From Sphaerisporangium sp. TRM90804 (GTDB lineage Bacteria; Actinomycetota; Actinomycetes; Streptosporangiales; Streptosporangiaceae): a stretch of DNA of 64,000 nucleotides. Both the position numbers and the translations under genes were made by a program. The DNA lies in NCBI RefSeq assembly GCF_029846175.1, contig NZ_JARWAC010000014.1:62001-126000 (forward strand), in the 5' to 3' direction. The notes beneath the pieces are model-generated. The model was not told the origin of the DNA and ran no database searches. It was given only the letters and a program-made list of their open reading frames with translations. This document shows positions 31,623 to 41,490 of the stretch, piece by piece; position 1 is the first letter of the stretch, and each line of letters opens with the position of its first letter.

Positions 31623-33259
31623 GAGAGTCGTACGTCATCGGCGTCGACTTCGGGACGCTGTCCGGACGCGCCGTCGTCGTCCGGGTGAGCGACGGCGCCG
31701 AGCTGGGCAGCGCGGTCCACGAGTACACCCACGGGGTGATCGAGGGCGCGCTTCCCGAATCCGGCGTCCGGCTCGGGCCCGATTGGGCTCTGCAGTCGCC
31801 GGAGGACTGGCGCGACGTGCTGCGCGACGCGGTGCCCAAGGCGCTGGCCGTCGCGGGCGTCCCGGCCGCCCAGGTCGTCGGGATCGGCACCGACTTCACC
31901 GCCTGCACCGTGCTGCCGGCCACCGCCGACGGCATCCCGCTGTGCGAGCCGTACCCCGACCGCCCGCACGCGTGGCCCAAGCTGTGGAAGCACCACGCCG
32001 CCCAGCCGCACGCCGACCGCGTCAACGCCCTGGCCGCCGAGCGGGGCGAGCCCTGGCTATCCCGCTACGGCGGCAAGCTCTCCTCCGAGTGGCAGTTCGC
32101 CAAGGCGCTGCAGGTCCTCCAGGAGGACCCCGAGGTCTACGGCCGCGCCGACCGCTGGATCGAGGCCGCCGACTGGATCGTCTGGCAGCTCACCGGCGTG
32201 GAGACCCGCAACGTCTGCACCGCCGGCTACAAGGGCGTCTTCCAGGACGGGCACTATCCCTCCGAGGAGTTCCTGGCCGCGCTGGACCCCGCGTTCGCCG
32301 GATTCGCCGGCAAGCTCGGCGGCGAACCGGCGCCGCTGGGCGGCCTGGCCGGACGGCTGAGCGCCGCGGCCGCGGAGTGGACCCGCCTGCCCGAGGGCAT
32401 CGCGGTGGCCGTCGGCAACGTCGACGCCCACGTCACCGCCGCCGCGGCCGACGCCGTCCGCCCCGGTCAGATGGTCGCCATCATGGGCACCTCCACCTGC
32501 CACGTCATGCCGTCCGACCAGCTCGCCGAGGTCCCCGGCATGTGCGGCGTGGTGCGCGACGGCATCGTCCCGGGGCTGTGGGGCTACGAGGCCGGCCAGT
32601 CGGGCGTCGGCGACATCTTCGCCTGGTTCGTGGACACCTCCGTGCCCGCCTCCTACACCGAGGAGGCCCGCCGCCGCGGGCTGACCGTCCACCAGTACCT
32701 GACCTCGCTCGCCGAGGGGCAGAGGGTCGGGCAGCACGGGCTGGTCGCGCTCGACTGGCACAACGGCAACCGCTCGGTGCTGGTCGACCACAACCTGTCG
32801 GCCGTGGTGGCCGGCCAGACGCTCGCCACCCGGCCCGAGGACGTCTACCGGGCGCTCATCGAGGCCACCGCCTTCGGCGCCCGCGTGATCGTGGAGGCGT
32901 TCGAGTCCTCCGGCGTGCCGGTCGAGGAGTTCGTCGTCGCGGGCGGCCTGCTGAAGAACGCCTTCCTCATGCAGGTCTACGCCGACGTGCTCCGACGCCC
33001 GCTCTCGGTGATCGGGTCCGAGCAGGGCCCCGCCCTCGGCTCGGCCATCCACGCCGCGGTGGCGGCGGGCGCCTACCCCGACATCCGGAGCGCCGCCTCG
33101 GTGATGGGCAAGCGCACCGCGGACGTCTACCTGCCCGACGCCGGCCGCGCCGACACCTACGACCGGCTGTACGCCGAGTACCGCCGGCTGCACGACCACT
33201 TCGCGGACGGCGGGCTGCTGCACCGCCTCCGCGCGATCAGGAACGAGGCCGGAGCGTGA
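31610..33259 (+). CDS. araB: L-ribulokinase
   Basis: The 549-residue FGGY-family kinase has an N-terminal phosphate loop [46 protein letters not shown], a second ATP motif [11 protein letters not shown] and a C-terminal [20 protein letters not shown]. Length and motifs match AraB, which phosphorylates L-ribulose to L-ribulose 5-phosphate. The GTG at 31610 follows GGAG at 6 bases and lies inside the LacI operator. It overlaps araD by GTGA. The gene starts 34 bases after the LacI stop, so some read-through expression is possible. Confidence 0.93.
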   Translation: MNANRESYVIGVDFGTLSGRAVVVRVSDGAELGSAVHEYTHGVIEGALPESGVRLGPDWALQSPEDWRDVLRDAVPKALAVAGVPAAQVVGIGTDFTACTVLPATADGIPLCEPYPDRPHAWPKLWKHHAAQPHADRVNALAAERGEPWLSRYGGKLSSEWQFAKALQVLQEDPEVYGRADRWIEAADWIVWQLTGVETRNVCTAGYKGVFQDGHYPSEEFLAALDPAFAGFAGKLGGEPAPLGGLAGRLSAAAAEWTRLPEGIAVAVGNVDAHVTAAAADAVRPGQMVAIMGTSTCHVMPSDQLAEVPGMCGVVRDGIVPGLWGYEAGQSGVGDIFAWFVDTSVPASYTEEARRRGLTVHQYLTSLAEGQRVGQHGLVALDWHNGNRSVLVDHNLSAVVAGQTLATRPEDVYRALIEATAFGARVIVEAFESSGVPVEEFVVAGGLLKNAFLMQVYADVLRRPLSVIGSEQGPALGSAIHAAVAAGAYPDIRSAASVMGKRTADVYLPDAGRADTYDRLYAEYRRLHDHFADGGLLHRLRAIRNEAGA

Positions 33260-33915
33260 TCGAGGAGACACGGAAGACCGTCTGCCGGCTCCACGCCGAG
33301 CTGGTGCGTTACAACCTGGTCGCCTGGACGGCGGGGAACGTCTCCGAACGGGTGCCCGGCGAGGACCTGTTCGTCATCAAGCCGAGCGGCGTCTCCTACG
33401 ACGAGCTGACCCCGGCATCCATGGTCGTGTGCGACCTGGACGGCGTGCTCGTCGAGGGCGAGCACGCCCCCTCCAGCGACACGGCGGCGCACGCCTACGT
33501 CTACCGGCACATGCCGCACGTCAACGGCGTCGTGCACACCCACTCCACCTACGCCTCGGCGTGGGCCGCGCGCGGGGAGCCGATCCCGTGCGTGCTGACC
33601 GCGATGGCCGACGAGTTCGGCGGCGACATCCCGGTGGGGCCGTTCGCGCTGATCGGCGGCGACGACATCGGCAAGGGGCTGGTCGAGACGCTCGCCGGCC
33701 ACCGCTCGCCCGCCGTCCTGATGCAGAACCACGGCGTGTTCACCATCGGCGACTCGGCCAAGGCCGCAGTGAAGGCGGCGGTCATGTGCGAGGACGTCGC
33801 GCGCACCGTGCACGTGGCCCGCCAGCTCGGGCAGCCCCTGCCCATCGAGCAGCACCACATCGACCACCTTTACGAGCGCTATCAGAACGTCTACGGACAG
33901 AGGAGTCACCTGTGA
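33256..33915 (+). CDS. araD: L-ribulose-5-phosphate 4-epimerase
   Basis: The 219-residue class II aldolase/AraD family protein has zinc ligands in [12 protein letters not shown] (HxH) and MQNHGVF, SGNVS-like [20 protein letters not shown] at the phosphate site and a C-terminal [16 protein letters not shown]. It converts L-ribulose 5-phosphate to D-xylulose 5-phosphate for the pentose phosphate pathway. Its GTG start overlaps the araB stop and its stop overlaps the araA start, so the three enzymes are translationally coupled. Confidence 0.93.
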   Translation: MIEETRKTVCRLHAELVRYNLVAWTAGNVSERVPGEDLFVIKPSGVSYDELTPASMVVCDLDGVLVEGEHAPSSDTAAHAYVYRHMPHVNGVVHTHSTYASAWAARGEPIPCVLTAMADEFGGDIPVGPFALIGGDDIGKGLVETLAGHRSPAVLMQNHGVFTIGDSAKAAVKAAVMCEDVARTVHVARQLGQPLPIEQHHIDHLYERYQNVYGQRSHL

Positions 33916-35393
33916 AGCTTTGGTTCCTGACCGGCAGCCAGGGCCTGTACGGCGAGGAGACGCTGCGGCAGGTGGCCGAGCAGTCGCAGGGGATCGCCGC
34001 GGTCCTGGACCGCGAGCTGCCGTTCGAGGTGGAGTGGCGCCCGGTGCTCACCAGCGCGGACGCCATCCGCCGAATCTGCCTCTCGGCGAACGCCGACGAC
34101 GAGTGCGCCGGCCTGGTCGCGTGGATGCACACCTTCTCCCCGGCCAAGATGTGGATCGGCGGCCTGGACGCGCTGCGCAAGCCGCTGCTCCACCTGCACA
34201 CCCAGGCGGGCATGGAGCTGCCGTGGGACTCCATCGACATGGACTTCATGAACCTCAACCAGGCCGCGCACGGCGACCGGGAGTTCGGCCACGTCCAGTC
34301 GAGGCTGGGCGTGCCGCGCAAGACCGTGGCCGGGCACGTCCAGGACCCCTCGGTCGTGTCCCGGATCGCGGCCTGGGCGCGGGCGGCGGCGGGCCGGGCC
34401 GAGGTGGGCTCGCTGAAGCTGGCCCGGTTCGGCGACAACATGCGCGACGTGGCCGTCACCGAGGGCGACAAGGTCGAGGCCCAGCTCCGCTTCGGGGTCT
34501 CGGTCAACACCTACGGCGTCAACGACCTGGTCGAGGTGGTGGAAGCCGCCGCCGACAGCGACGTGACCGCGCTGGTGAAGGAGTACGAGGGGCTCTACAA
34601 GGTGGCCCCCGAGCTGCGCTCGGGCGGCGACCGGCACGACTCGCTGCGCTACGCGGCGCGGGTCGAGGTCGGGCTGCGGCGGTTCCTGGAGGACGGCGGG
34701 TTCCGCGCCTTCACCACCAACTTCGAGGACCTCGGCGGCCTGCGGCAGCTTCCCGGGCTGGCCGTGCAGCGCCTGATGGCCGACGGCTACGGCTTCGGCG
34801 GCGAGGGCGACTGGAAGACCTCGGTGCTGCTGCGCACGCTGAAGGTGATGGCGCAGGGCCTGCCCGGCGGCACCTCCTTCATGGAGGACTACACCTACAA
34901 CCTCACGCCCGGGCAGGAGCTGATCCTGGGCGCGCACATGCTGGAGGTCTGCCCGTCCATCGCGGCCGGGACGCCGTCGTGCGAGATCCACCCGCTCAGC
35001 ATCGGCGGCCGGGAGGACCCGGTGCGGCTGGTGTTCGACGCCGAGCCCGGCCCGGCGGTCGTGGTCGGCCTGGCCGACATGGGCGACCGGTTCCGGCTGG
35101 TGGCCAACGAGATCGACGTCGTCCCGCCGCTCGCCCCGCTGCCCCGGCTGCCGGTGGCCCGCGCGGTCTGGCGGCCGAGGCCCGACCTGCGCACCTCGGC
35201 CGAGTCGTGGCTGACCGCGGGCGCCCCGCACCACACCGTGCTGTCGGCGGCCGTCGGGGCCGAGGAGCTGGAGGACTTCGCCGACATGCTCGGCGTGGAG
35301 CTGCTCGTCATCGACGCCGACACCACCACCCGCCGCTTCGTCAAGGAGCTGCGCTGGAACCAGGCCTACTACCGCCTGGCCCGGGGCCTGTGA
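33912..35393 (+). CDS. araA: L-arabinose isomerase
   Basis: The 493-residue protein has the AraA N-terminus [63 protein letters not shown] (metal and substrate Glu residues) and [22 protein letters not shown]. It interconverts L-arabinose and L-ribulose with a divalent metal. It is the last gene of araBDA and is followed by a strong terminator. The gene order B-D-A is the same as in many actinomycetes. Confidence 0.94.
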   Translation: MKLWFLTGSQGLYGEETLRQVAEQSQGIAAVLDRELPFEVEWRPVLTSADAIRRICLSANADDECAGLVAWMHTFSPAKMWIGGLDALRKPLLHLHTQAGMELPWDSIDMDFMNLNQAAHGDREFGHVQSRLGVPRKTVAGHVQDPSVVSRIAAWARAAAGRAEVGSLKLARFGDNMRDVAVTEGDKVEAQLRFGVSVNTYGVNDLVEVVEAAADSDVTALVKEYEGLYKVAPELRSGGDRHDSLRYAARVEVGLRRFLEDGGFRAFTTNFEDLGGLRQLPGLAVQRLMADGYGFGGEGDWKTSVLLRTLKVMAQGLPGGTSFMEDYTYNLTPGQELILGAHMLEVCPSIAAGTPSCEIHPLSIGGREDPVRLVFDAEPGPAVVVGLADMGDRFRLVANEIDVVPPLAPLPRLPVARAVWRPRPDLRTSAESWLTAGAPHHTVLSAAVGAEELEDFADMLGVELLVIDADTTTRRFVKELRWNQAYYRLARGL

Positions 35394-35411
35394 CCGGAGG
35401 CTGAGAACACG

Positions 35412-35444
35412 AAGGCCGGCCGCCCCCCAGGGGCGGCCGGCCTT
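35412..35444 (+). terminator. Terminator of the araBDA operon
   Basis: The site has perfect 15-bp arms (AAGGCCGGCCGCCCC and complement) with a CCA loop, followed by a short T run. It lies 19 bases after the araA stop. Confidence 0.85.
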
Positions 35445-35450
35445 TCCATG

Positions 35451-35480
35451 TCGGTCGGTGTCGGTCGGTGTCGGTCGGTG
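35451..35480. repeat. Three exact 10-bp tandem repeats
   Basis: TCGGTCGGTG is repeated three times head to tail between the araA terminator and the convergent permease gene. It may reflect replication slippage. No function is evident. Confidence 0.8.
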
Positions 35481-35502
35481 TGGCGCGGTGCGGCGTGCGG
35501 CG

Positions 35503-36762
35503 TCAGCGCGAGGCCGCGCCGGCGCGGCGCTTGGTCCAGACGTCGAAGGCCACCGCCGCCAGCAGGACGATGCCCTTGACCAGCATCACCTGCTCGCTCG
35601 GCGAGCCGATGAGCGACATCCCGTTGTTGATGACGCCCATGATGAGCCCGCCGGTGATGGCGCCGACGACCTTGCCGACGCCGCCCTGGACGGCCGCGCC
35701 GCCGATGAACGCGGCCGCGATGGCGTCCAGCTCGAAGGAGCCGCCCGCCGTGGGCCCCGCCTGGTTGAGCCGGCCGGCGAAGATGATGCCGGCCATGCCC
35801 GCCAGCACGCCCATGTTCACGAAGATCCAGAACACGACGGACTTCACCTTGACGCCCGACAGCACCGCCGCCTGCAGGTTGCCGCCGACGGCGTAGATGC
35901 GCCTGCCGAACACCGAGCGGTTGGCCAGCAGGGAGTACCCCAGCACGATGACGGCCAGCAGCACCAGCACCCACGGCAGGTTCTTGAACCGGGCGAGCTG
36001 CACGACGACGGCCACGATCAGCACGGCGGCGGCGGCCACCTTCAGCGCGAACACCGGCAGCGGGTCGACCGTCTGGCCGTACCGGGCGCGCGCCGCGCGG
36101 GTGCGCCACTGCGCCGCAGCCATGCCGGCGACGGCCAGCACGCCGACCAGGAGGCTGAACACGTCGGCGCCGCCCAGCGGGCCGAGGCCCACGTTGCCGA
36201 GGTAGCCGTCGGTGAAGCCGTTCGACAGCGTGCGGACCGCGTCGGGGAACGGGCCGATGCCCTGGTTGCCCAGCACGGTGAGGGTGAGCGCGCGGAACAG
36301 CAGCATGCCCGCCAGCGTGACGATGAAGGACGGGATGCCGAAGTAGGCGATCCAGAAGCCCTGCCAGGCCCCGATCAGCCCGCCCGCGACCAGCGTGACC
36401 AGCAGCGCGGCCGGCCAGGGGACGCCGTAGTTCACCATCAGCACGGCGGCGATGGCTCCGGTGGCGGCGACCACCGAGCCCACCGACAGGTCGATGTGCC
36501 CGGCGATGATGATCAGGATCATCCCGACCGCGAGGATCAGGATGTAGGAGTTCTGCACGACGATGTTGGAGATGTTCTGCGGCTGGAGCAGCGCGCCGTC
36601 GGTGAGCACCGTGAACAGCACGACGATCAGCGCGAAGGCGATGTAGATGCCGCTCTGCCGGATGTTGACCGAGAGGCCGCCCAGGGACAGCCGCCCCGGC
36701 GGTTCGGCCGGGCCGTCGTCCTGTGGTGGAACGGCGACGCTGGTCGGCGAGACGCTGCTCAT
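35503..36762 (-). CDS. mmsB: CUT2 ABC importer permease (multiple monosaccharide type)
   Basis: The 419-residue membrane protein has about ten hydrophobic segments of the RbsC/XylH/GguB family. AGHIDLSVGSVVAATGA, the hallmark of monosaccharide permeases, is at about residue 85, and GGAAVQGGVGKVVGAITGGL lies near the C-terminus. The length of ~420 is typical of the XylH/MmsB subgroup rather than RbsC (~320). It is the last gene of the chvE-mmsA-mmsB operon, five bases after mmsA. With araBDA next door and the shared operator upstream of chvE, L-arabinose is the likely substrate. Confidence 0.9.
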   Translation of the reverse strand: MSSVSPTSVAVPPQDDGPAEPPGRLSLGGLSVNIRQSGIYIAFALIVVLFTVLTDGALLQPQNISNIVVQNSYILILAVGMILIIIAGHIDLSVGSVVAATGAIAAVLMVNYGVPWPAALLVTLVAGGLIGAWQGFWIAYFGIPSFIVTLAGMLLFRALTLTVLGNQGIGPFPDAVRTLSNGFTDGYLGNVGLGPLGGADVFSLLVGVLAVAGMAAAQWRTRAARARYGQTVDPLPVFALKVAAAAVLIVAVVVQLARFKNLPWVLVLLAVIVLGYSLLANRSVFGRRIYAVGGNLQAAVLSGVKVKSVVFWIFVNMGVLAGMAGIIFAGRLNQAGPTAGGSFELDAIAAAFIGGAAVQGGVGKVVGAITGGLIMGVINNGMSLIGSPSEQVMLVKGIVLLAAVAFDVWTKRRAGAASR

Positions 36763-36767
36763 CGGAA

Positions 36768-38297
36768 CTACTCCTGTCCCATTGTCATGTAGTGCATGAG
36801 GCGTTCCTGTGTCGCCTCGCTGCGCAGAACCTCGCCGGTGACGCGGCCCTGCGAGAGCGTATAGATGCGGTCGCAGAGTCCGAGCAGCTCAGGAAGCTCG
36901 GAGGAGATCACCAGCACAGCCTTGCCCTCGTCGGCGAGCCGGTTGATGATCGTGTAGATCTCGTACTTGGCGCCCACGTCGATGCCGCGGGTGGGCTCGT
37001 CGAGGATCAGCACGTCGGGGTCGGTGTAGATCCACTTGGACAGCACGACCTTCTGCTGGTTGCCGCCGCTGAGCTTGCCCACGACGCTCAGCACGCTGGG
37101 CGCCTTGATGTTCATGCTCTTGCGGAAGCCCTCGGCGACCTTGTACTCCTCGTTCTCGTCCACCCAGCCGCGCCGCCCCATGCGGCGCAGGCCGGCCGAG
37201 GAGATGTTGCGCCGGATGTCCTCGATGAGGTTGAGCCCGTAGCGCTTGCGGTCCTCGGTGGCGTAGGCGATGCCGTGCCGGATGGCGTCCTGCACCGAGC
37301 GCAGCTCGATCGGGGTGCCGTTCTTGAACAGCCGCCCGGAGATGTTCACGCCGTAGGCGCGGCCGAAGACGCTCATGGCCAGCTCGGTGCGCCCGGCGCC
37401 CATCAGTCCCGCCAGGCCGACGATCTCGCCCCTGCGCAGCGTCAGGCTGGCGCCGGAGACGACCTTCCTGCCGGGCTGGGCCGGGCTGTGCACCGTCCAG
37501 TCCTCGATGCGCAGGACCTCCTCGCCGATGCTCGACTCGTGCGGCGGGAAGCGGTGCTCCAGCGGCCGGCCGACCATGCCCGAGATGATGCGGTCCTCGG
37601 TGACCTTGTCCGCGGCCATGTCGAGGGTCTCGATGGTCTGGCCGTCCCGGAGCACGGTGATCGAGTCGGCGATGGCGATGATCTCGTTCAGCTTGTGCGA
37701 GATGATCACGCAGGTGATGCCCTCGTCACGCAGCCCGCGCAGCAGGTCGAGCAGGTGCGCCGAGTCCTCGTCGTTGAGCGCGGCGGTCGGCTCGTCGAGG
37801 ATGAGCAGCCGCACCCGCTTGGACAGCGCCTTGGCGATCTCCACCAGCTGCTGCTTGCCCACGCCGATGTCGGCCACCTGGGTGACCGGGCTCTCGCGCA
37901 GGCCCACCCGCGCCATCAGCTCGGCGGCCTCGTGGTTGGTGCGGTTCCAGTCGATCAGCCCGCGGCCGGAGCGCTCGTTGCCCAGGAAGATGTTCTCGGC
38001 GACCGAGAGCTGCGGGCACAGCGCCAGCTCCTGGTGGATGATGACGATCCCGGCGTCTTCGCTGTCCTTGATGCCGGAGAACCGGCCGGGCTCGCCGTCG
38101 AAGGAGATCTCGCCCTCGTAGGTGCCGTGCGGGTACACCCCGGACAGCACCTTCATCAGGGTCGACTTGCCGGCGCCGTTCTCGCCGCAGATCGCGTGGA
38201 TCTCGCCCCGCCGCACGGACAGGTTGACGTCCTGGAGGGCCTTCACGCCGGGGAAGGTCTTGGTGATCCCGCTCATGCGCAGGATGTGGTCGGTCAT
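36768..38297 (-). CDS. mmsA: CUT2 ABC importer ATPase (two fused ATPase domains)
   Basis: The 509-residue protein has two ABC domains. NBD1 has Walker [13 protein letters not shown]-loop [10 protein letters not shown], signature-like [15 protein letters not shown] and Walker [16 protein letters not shown]2 has a degenerate Walker A ([13 protein letters not shown]), a good signature [14 protein letters not shown] and Walker [13 protein letters not shown]. This asymmetry is normal for RbsA/XylG/GguA proteins. It energises monosaccharide import with the neighbouring permease. A stable hairpin lies between it and the binding-protein gene. Confidence 0.93.
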   Translation of the reverse strand: MTDHILRMSGITKTFPGVKALQDVNLSVRRGEIHAICGENGAGKSTLMKVLSGVYPHGTYEGEISFDGEPGRFSGIKDSEDAGIVIIHQELALCPQLSVAENIFLGNERSGRGLIDWNRTNHEAAELMARVGLRESPVTQVADIGVGKQQLVEIAKALSKRVRLLILDEPTAALNDEDSAHLLDLLRGLRDEGITCVIISHKLNEIIAIADSITVLRDGQTIETLDMAADKVTEDRIISGMVGRPLEHRFPPHESSIGEEVLRIEDWTVHSPAQPGRKVVSGASLTLRRGEIVGLAGLMGAGRTELAMSVFGRAYGVNISGRLFKNGTPIELRSVQDAIRHGIAYATEDRKRYGLNLIEDIRRNISSAGLRRMGRRGWVDENEEYKVAEGFRKSMNIKAPSVLSVVGKLSGGNQQKVVLSKWIYTDPDVLILDEPTRGIDVGAKYEIYTIINRLADEGKAVLVISSELPELLGLCDRIYTLSQGRVTGEVLRSEATQERLMHYMTMGQE

Positions 38298-38323
38298 GTC
38301 GCAGGTCCCCTCACGGGTGTGAC

Positions 38324-38351
38324 GGGGGGCGGGCGGCGAGGCCCGCCCCCC
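38324..38351 (-). terminator. Intra-operon hairpin between chvE and mmsA
   Basis: The site has 11-bp GC arms (GGGGGGCGGGC and complement) with a 6-base loop in the 67-base gap. It has no T-tract. It probably protects or attenuates the transcript so that more binding protein than ATPase is made, as in other sugar transport operons. Confidence 0.6.
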
Positions 38352-38364
38352 GGGCCACGGAAGC

Positions 38365-39492
38365 TCAGCCGAGCTGGTCGGCGGAGTAGTAGCCGCTGTC
38401 GACCACGACCTCGCGGTAGTTGTCCTTGTCGACGATCACCGGCTCCAGCAGGTACGAGGGGACGACCTTGGCGCCGTTCTCGTAGTCCTTGGTGTTGTTC
38501 ACCTCGGGCTTGCCGCCCTTGAGCACGGTGTCGGCCATCTTCACCGTCACCTCGGCGAGCTTGCGGGTGTCCTTGAAGATCGTCGAGTACTGCTCGCCCG
38601 CGACGATCGACTTGACCGAGGCCAGCTCGGCGTCCTGGCCGGTCACGACCGGGTACGGCTGGTCGGAGGTGCCGTAGCCGTTGCTCTTCAGGGCCGACAG
38701 GATGCCGATCGACAGGCCGTCGTACGGCGACAGCACGCCGTCCACCTTCTGGGAGCCGGTGTAGGTCTTGGTGAGGATGTCCTCCATGCGCTTCTGGGCC
38801 GTGGCGGGGTCCCAGCGCAGGATGGCGACCTGCTTGAACTCGGTCTGGTCGCTCTTGACGGTCAGCACGCCCTTGTCGATGTAGGGCTTCAGGACCGACA
38901 TGGCGCCGTTGAAGAAGAAGGTCGCGTTGTTGTCGTCGGGCGAGCCGGCGAACAGCTCGACGTTGAGCGGGCCCTTGGCCTCGCCCTCGGAGCCGTCGGC
39001 GTTCTGCACCTTCAGACCCACCAGCAGCGACGTCGCCTGCTGCACACCGACCTTGAAGTTGTCGAAGGTGGTGTAGTAGTCGACGTTCGGGCTGTTGCGG
39101 ATCAACCGGTCGTAGGCGATGACCGGGATCTTGTTGTCCGCCGCCTGCTGGAGCTGCGTCGTGATCGCGGTGCCGTCGATCGAGGCCACGATGAGCAGCT
39201 TGGCGCCCTTGGTGATCTGGTTCTCGATCTGGTTGACCTGGGTGGGGATGTCGTTCTCGGCGTACTGCAGGTCGACCTTGTAGCCGAGCGCCTCCAGCGA
39301 CTTCTTGACGTTGTCGCCGTCGTGGATCCAGCGTTCCGACGACTTGGTCGGCATGGTCACACCCACCAGGGCGCCGGTTTTGTCGCCGGACCCCGCCTGT
39401 ACGTCGACCGTCTTCTCGCTGGACCCGCACGACGCGACCGTCGTGGCGAGGGCGATGGCCGAGACGACCGTCGCGATCCGACCGAACCTCAT
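38365..39492 (-). CDS. chvE: CUT2 sugar-binding lipoprotein (ChvE-like)
   Basis: The 375-residue lipoprotein has signal [22 protein letters not shown] with a Cys lipobox and a periplasmic-binding fold of the RbsB/XylF/ChvE family ([69 protein letters not shown]). In this regulon L-arabinose is the probable ligand, though ChvE-like proteins can bind several aldoses. ATG 39492 has AAGGAG seven bases upstream. A perfect LacI-type palindrome lies 170 bases upstream. Confidence 0.92.
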   Translation of the reverse strand: MRFGRIATVVSAIALATTVASCGSSEKTVDVQAGSGDKTGALVGVTMPTKSSERWIHDGDNVKKSLEALGYKVDLQYAENDIPTQVNQIENQITKGAKLLIVASIDGTAITTQLQQAADNKIPVIAYDRLIRNSPNVDYYTTFDNFKVGVQQATSLLVGLKVQNADGSEGEAKGPLNVELFAGSPDDNNATFFFNGAMSVLKPYIDKGVLTVKSDQTEFKQVAILRWDPATAQKRMEDILTKTYTGSQKVDGVLSPYDGLSIGILSALKSNGYGTSDQPYPVVTGQDAELASVKSIVAGEQYSTIFKDTRKLAEVTVKMADTVLKGGKPEVNNTKDYENGAKVVPSYLLEPVIVDKDNYREVVVDSGYYSADQLG

Positions 39493-39661
39493 GGTTTGTC
39501 TCCTTGCAGGGTGGAGTACGCGGGGTGCGGAACACGTGCTCCGGGGGCCGTGAGGTCGTGGCCCCGACGGGCGCCGAACCTGGCCGTACACCGTTCCCGA
39601 GGCATCTTGCGGCACCTCCGCGCTGAAGTGCATCGAGCGAGCACCTCGCCTGGAGCACGAT

Positions 39662-39675
39662 TGTTATCGTTAACA
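39662..39675. promoter_or_regulatory. LacI-type operator, copy 4 (chvE-mmsAB promoter)
   Basis: TGTTATCGTTAACA is the most symmetric of the four copies (TGTTA-n-CG-n-TAACA) and matches 12 of 14 positions of copy 2. It links the monosaccharide importer to the LacI regulator encoded 8 kb away. Confidence 0.75.
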
Positions 39676-39856
39676 TTTGGCATGTCAACGGTAGGTAATA
39701 ACATCTCGGAAACAGTAGCTTAACGTGGCTCTGACCTTCACATGACCCCCCCTGACCTGTGGGTCGGCAGCCCTGTGGCGGCGCTCTTGAGCGCTCTCAA
39801 CGGGGCGCCGGCCCGGGCTCCCTCGCGGGGCGGCCGCCGAAGCCGGGGGGTCGCGG

Positions 39857-41440
39857 TCAGCGGCCGGAGGCCAGGCGCAGGGAGGCGCCGACCGCGGCGC
39901 GCAGGGAGTCCAGGCGATGCGCGGGCAGCTCCAGGAGAGTGACGCCCTCGGCCCAGGGGGCGGCGCGGGTGACGGCCTCGCGGGCCTGGTTCCTGGTGAG
40001 CTCGCCGTGCACCTCGATCAGCGACTCGCGCCAGGTGTTGGCGATCTTCCCGTGGGCGCGGTCGAGGAGGCGCCGCAGCACCCGGCCCTCGTCGTCCGCG
40101 GCCGGCGGGCGGCGGACGGCGTCCAGGACGTTCCCCTTCACCGTGACGTCGTAGACGACCCGCACGGGCTCGGGCAGGGCGGCGTCGGCGGGCTGCCCGG
40201 CCAGCAGGGCGCGCACGTGGCCGGCGCGTGCGGCCAGCAGGAGCCGGGGGAGCGAGGCTTCGAGGCCCGCGGGCACGGCGATGGCCACCCGGCCGGGCGA
40301 GGTGGCGTACGGCTTGGCCAGCCAGGTGGCGAGCCGGACGCGCGGCGCCTTGGGAAGCAGGGCGGCCGGCCAGTCGCCCACCAGCAGGCCGGGCGCGAAC
40401 GCGGCCGTCTCGGCCTGGAGCGCCGCGTCGTCCACGCCGCCCCCGGGGCGGGACTCGACCGCCTGCGGCCCCTGGGTGTAGATCGCGGCGCCGAAGCGCT
40501 CCACCCGGGCCGCGACGGCGGGCCGGGTCTTGGACGTCGGGCGCAGGACGTACAGGTCGGCGGCCGAGCCGATGGCCTCGGCGCCGAGGTAGCGGTTGAA
40601 GTCGGGATACATGGCCTCGTAGGCGAGGTTCAGGTCGTGCAGGGAGTTCTGCACCTTCAGCGCCAGCATCGGGGTGCGCTCGCTCGCCCCGTACGCCAGC
40701 AGCACCCGGCCCTGCTCGGGGTCGCGCAGCCCCTCGACCGCGCGGGCGACGAACAGCCCGACGCCCTCGGGGGTGTAGGGCGGGTCGGTCACCGCGAGGT
40801 CGGCGTACTCGCGCAGCGAAGCCGGCAGGCCGAGCCGCAGGTCGGCCCACCGGGTGCGCACGTTCAGCCCCAGCTCGCCGGACCGGGCGTCGATGTAGGC
40901 GAGGATGCGCTCGTCGACGTCGGCCACCGCCACCTCGGCGCCCGGGTGGATCAGCGCGACGGCGAGCGAGGTGAGGTCGTGGTCGCCCACGCAGAGCACC
41001 CGCGAACCGGGAGTCCAGAAGCGGGCGCCGAGCAGCAGGGCCCGCCGCACCACCGTCTCGGGGGTGGCCGCGACGTGGTCGAGGGCGTGCCGCCCGCGCG
41101 GGGCTTCGGCGATCAGCCGGGTCAGCCGCTGGACCACCTCGGCGTGCGCGGGCAGCAGGTGCTCGACGGGGTCGGCGGGCGTGAACGGCCGGTGGCCCGC
41201 CCCCAGCGGGCCGCGGAACTCGCCGGCCCGGCCGGGGGGCAGGCGGAACCGCTCGCCGGAGCGCTCGGGCGCGACCTCACGCAGCAGGCCCTCCACGGCC
41301 CGCCGCGGCGCCGCGGTCGCGCGGACCAGGTCGGCGAGGGTCCACCACTCGCCGTCGCACAGAAGCGTCAGCGCGGCGTGGACGCGCCTGGCGTCCATGC
41401 CGCCCGCCGCCGACAGCCTCTTCACGAAGTCCTGGTCCAC
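39857..41440 (-). CDS. BpsA-like N4-bis(aminopropyl)spermidine synthase family protein
   Basis: The 527-residue protein has an N-terminal winged-helix-like segment (residues ~1-65) and then an aminopropyltransferase/methyltransferase Rossmann core: VLCVGDHDLTSLAVALIHPGAEVAVADVDERIL and LAVTDPPYTPEGVGLFV. The G-D-(D/H)-D-L-T-S and DPPYTPEG motifs are those of the branched-chain polyamine synthase BpsA (formerly DUF43), which adds aminopropyl groups from decarboxylated SAM. The thermophile enzyme is ~350 residues; about 170 extra C-terminal residues here have no obvious domain. Function in a mesophilic actinomycete is not established, so the substrate may differ. It is transcribed alone between chvE and the carotenoid oxygenase. 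Confidence 0.7.
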   Translation of the reverse strand: MDQDFVKRLSAAGGMDARRVHAALTLLCDGEWWTLADLVRATAAPRRAVEGLLREVAPERSGERFRLPPGRAGEFRGPLGAGHRPFTPADPVEHLLPAHAEVVQRLTRLIAEAPRGRHALDHVAATPETVVRRALLLGARFWTPGSRVLCVGDHDLTSLAVALIHPGAEVAVADVDERILAYIDARSGELGLNVRTRWADLRLGLPASLREYADLAVTDPPYTPEGVGLFVARAVEGLRDPEQGRVLLAYGASERTPMLALKVQNSLHDLNLAYEAMYPDFNRYLGAEAIGSAADLYVLRPTSKTRPAVAARVERFGAAIYTQGPQAVESRPGGGVDDAALQAETAAFAPGLLVGDWPAALLPKAPRVRLATWLAKPYATSPGRVAIAVPAGLEASLPRLLLAARAGHVRALLAGQPADAALPEPVRVVYDVTVKGNVLDAVRRPPAADDEGRVLRRLLDRAHGKIANTWRESLIEVHGELTRNQAREAVTRAAPWAEGVTLLELPAHRLDSLRAAVGASLRLASGR

Positions 41441-41490
41441 GGGAAGACCCTAGCGGCGCCGGGCCGCGTGCCGGTCGCCGCGCGCGGCGG

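Noticed and set aside
35451-35480. The three TCGGTCGGTG units as a CRISPR or origin iteron
   Set aside because: The units are 10 bases, directly adjacent, without spacers or associated genes. Slippage is a simpler explanation.
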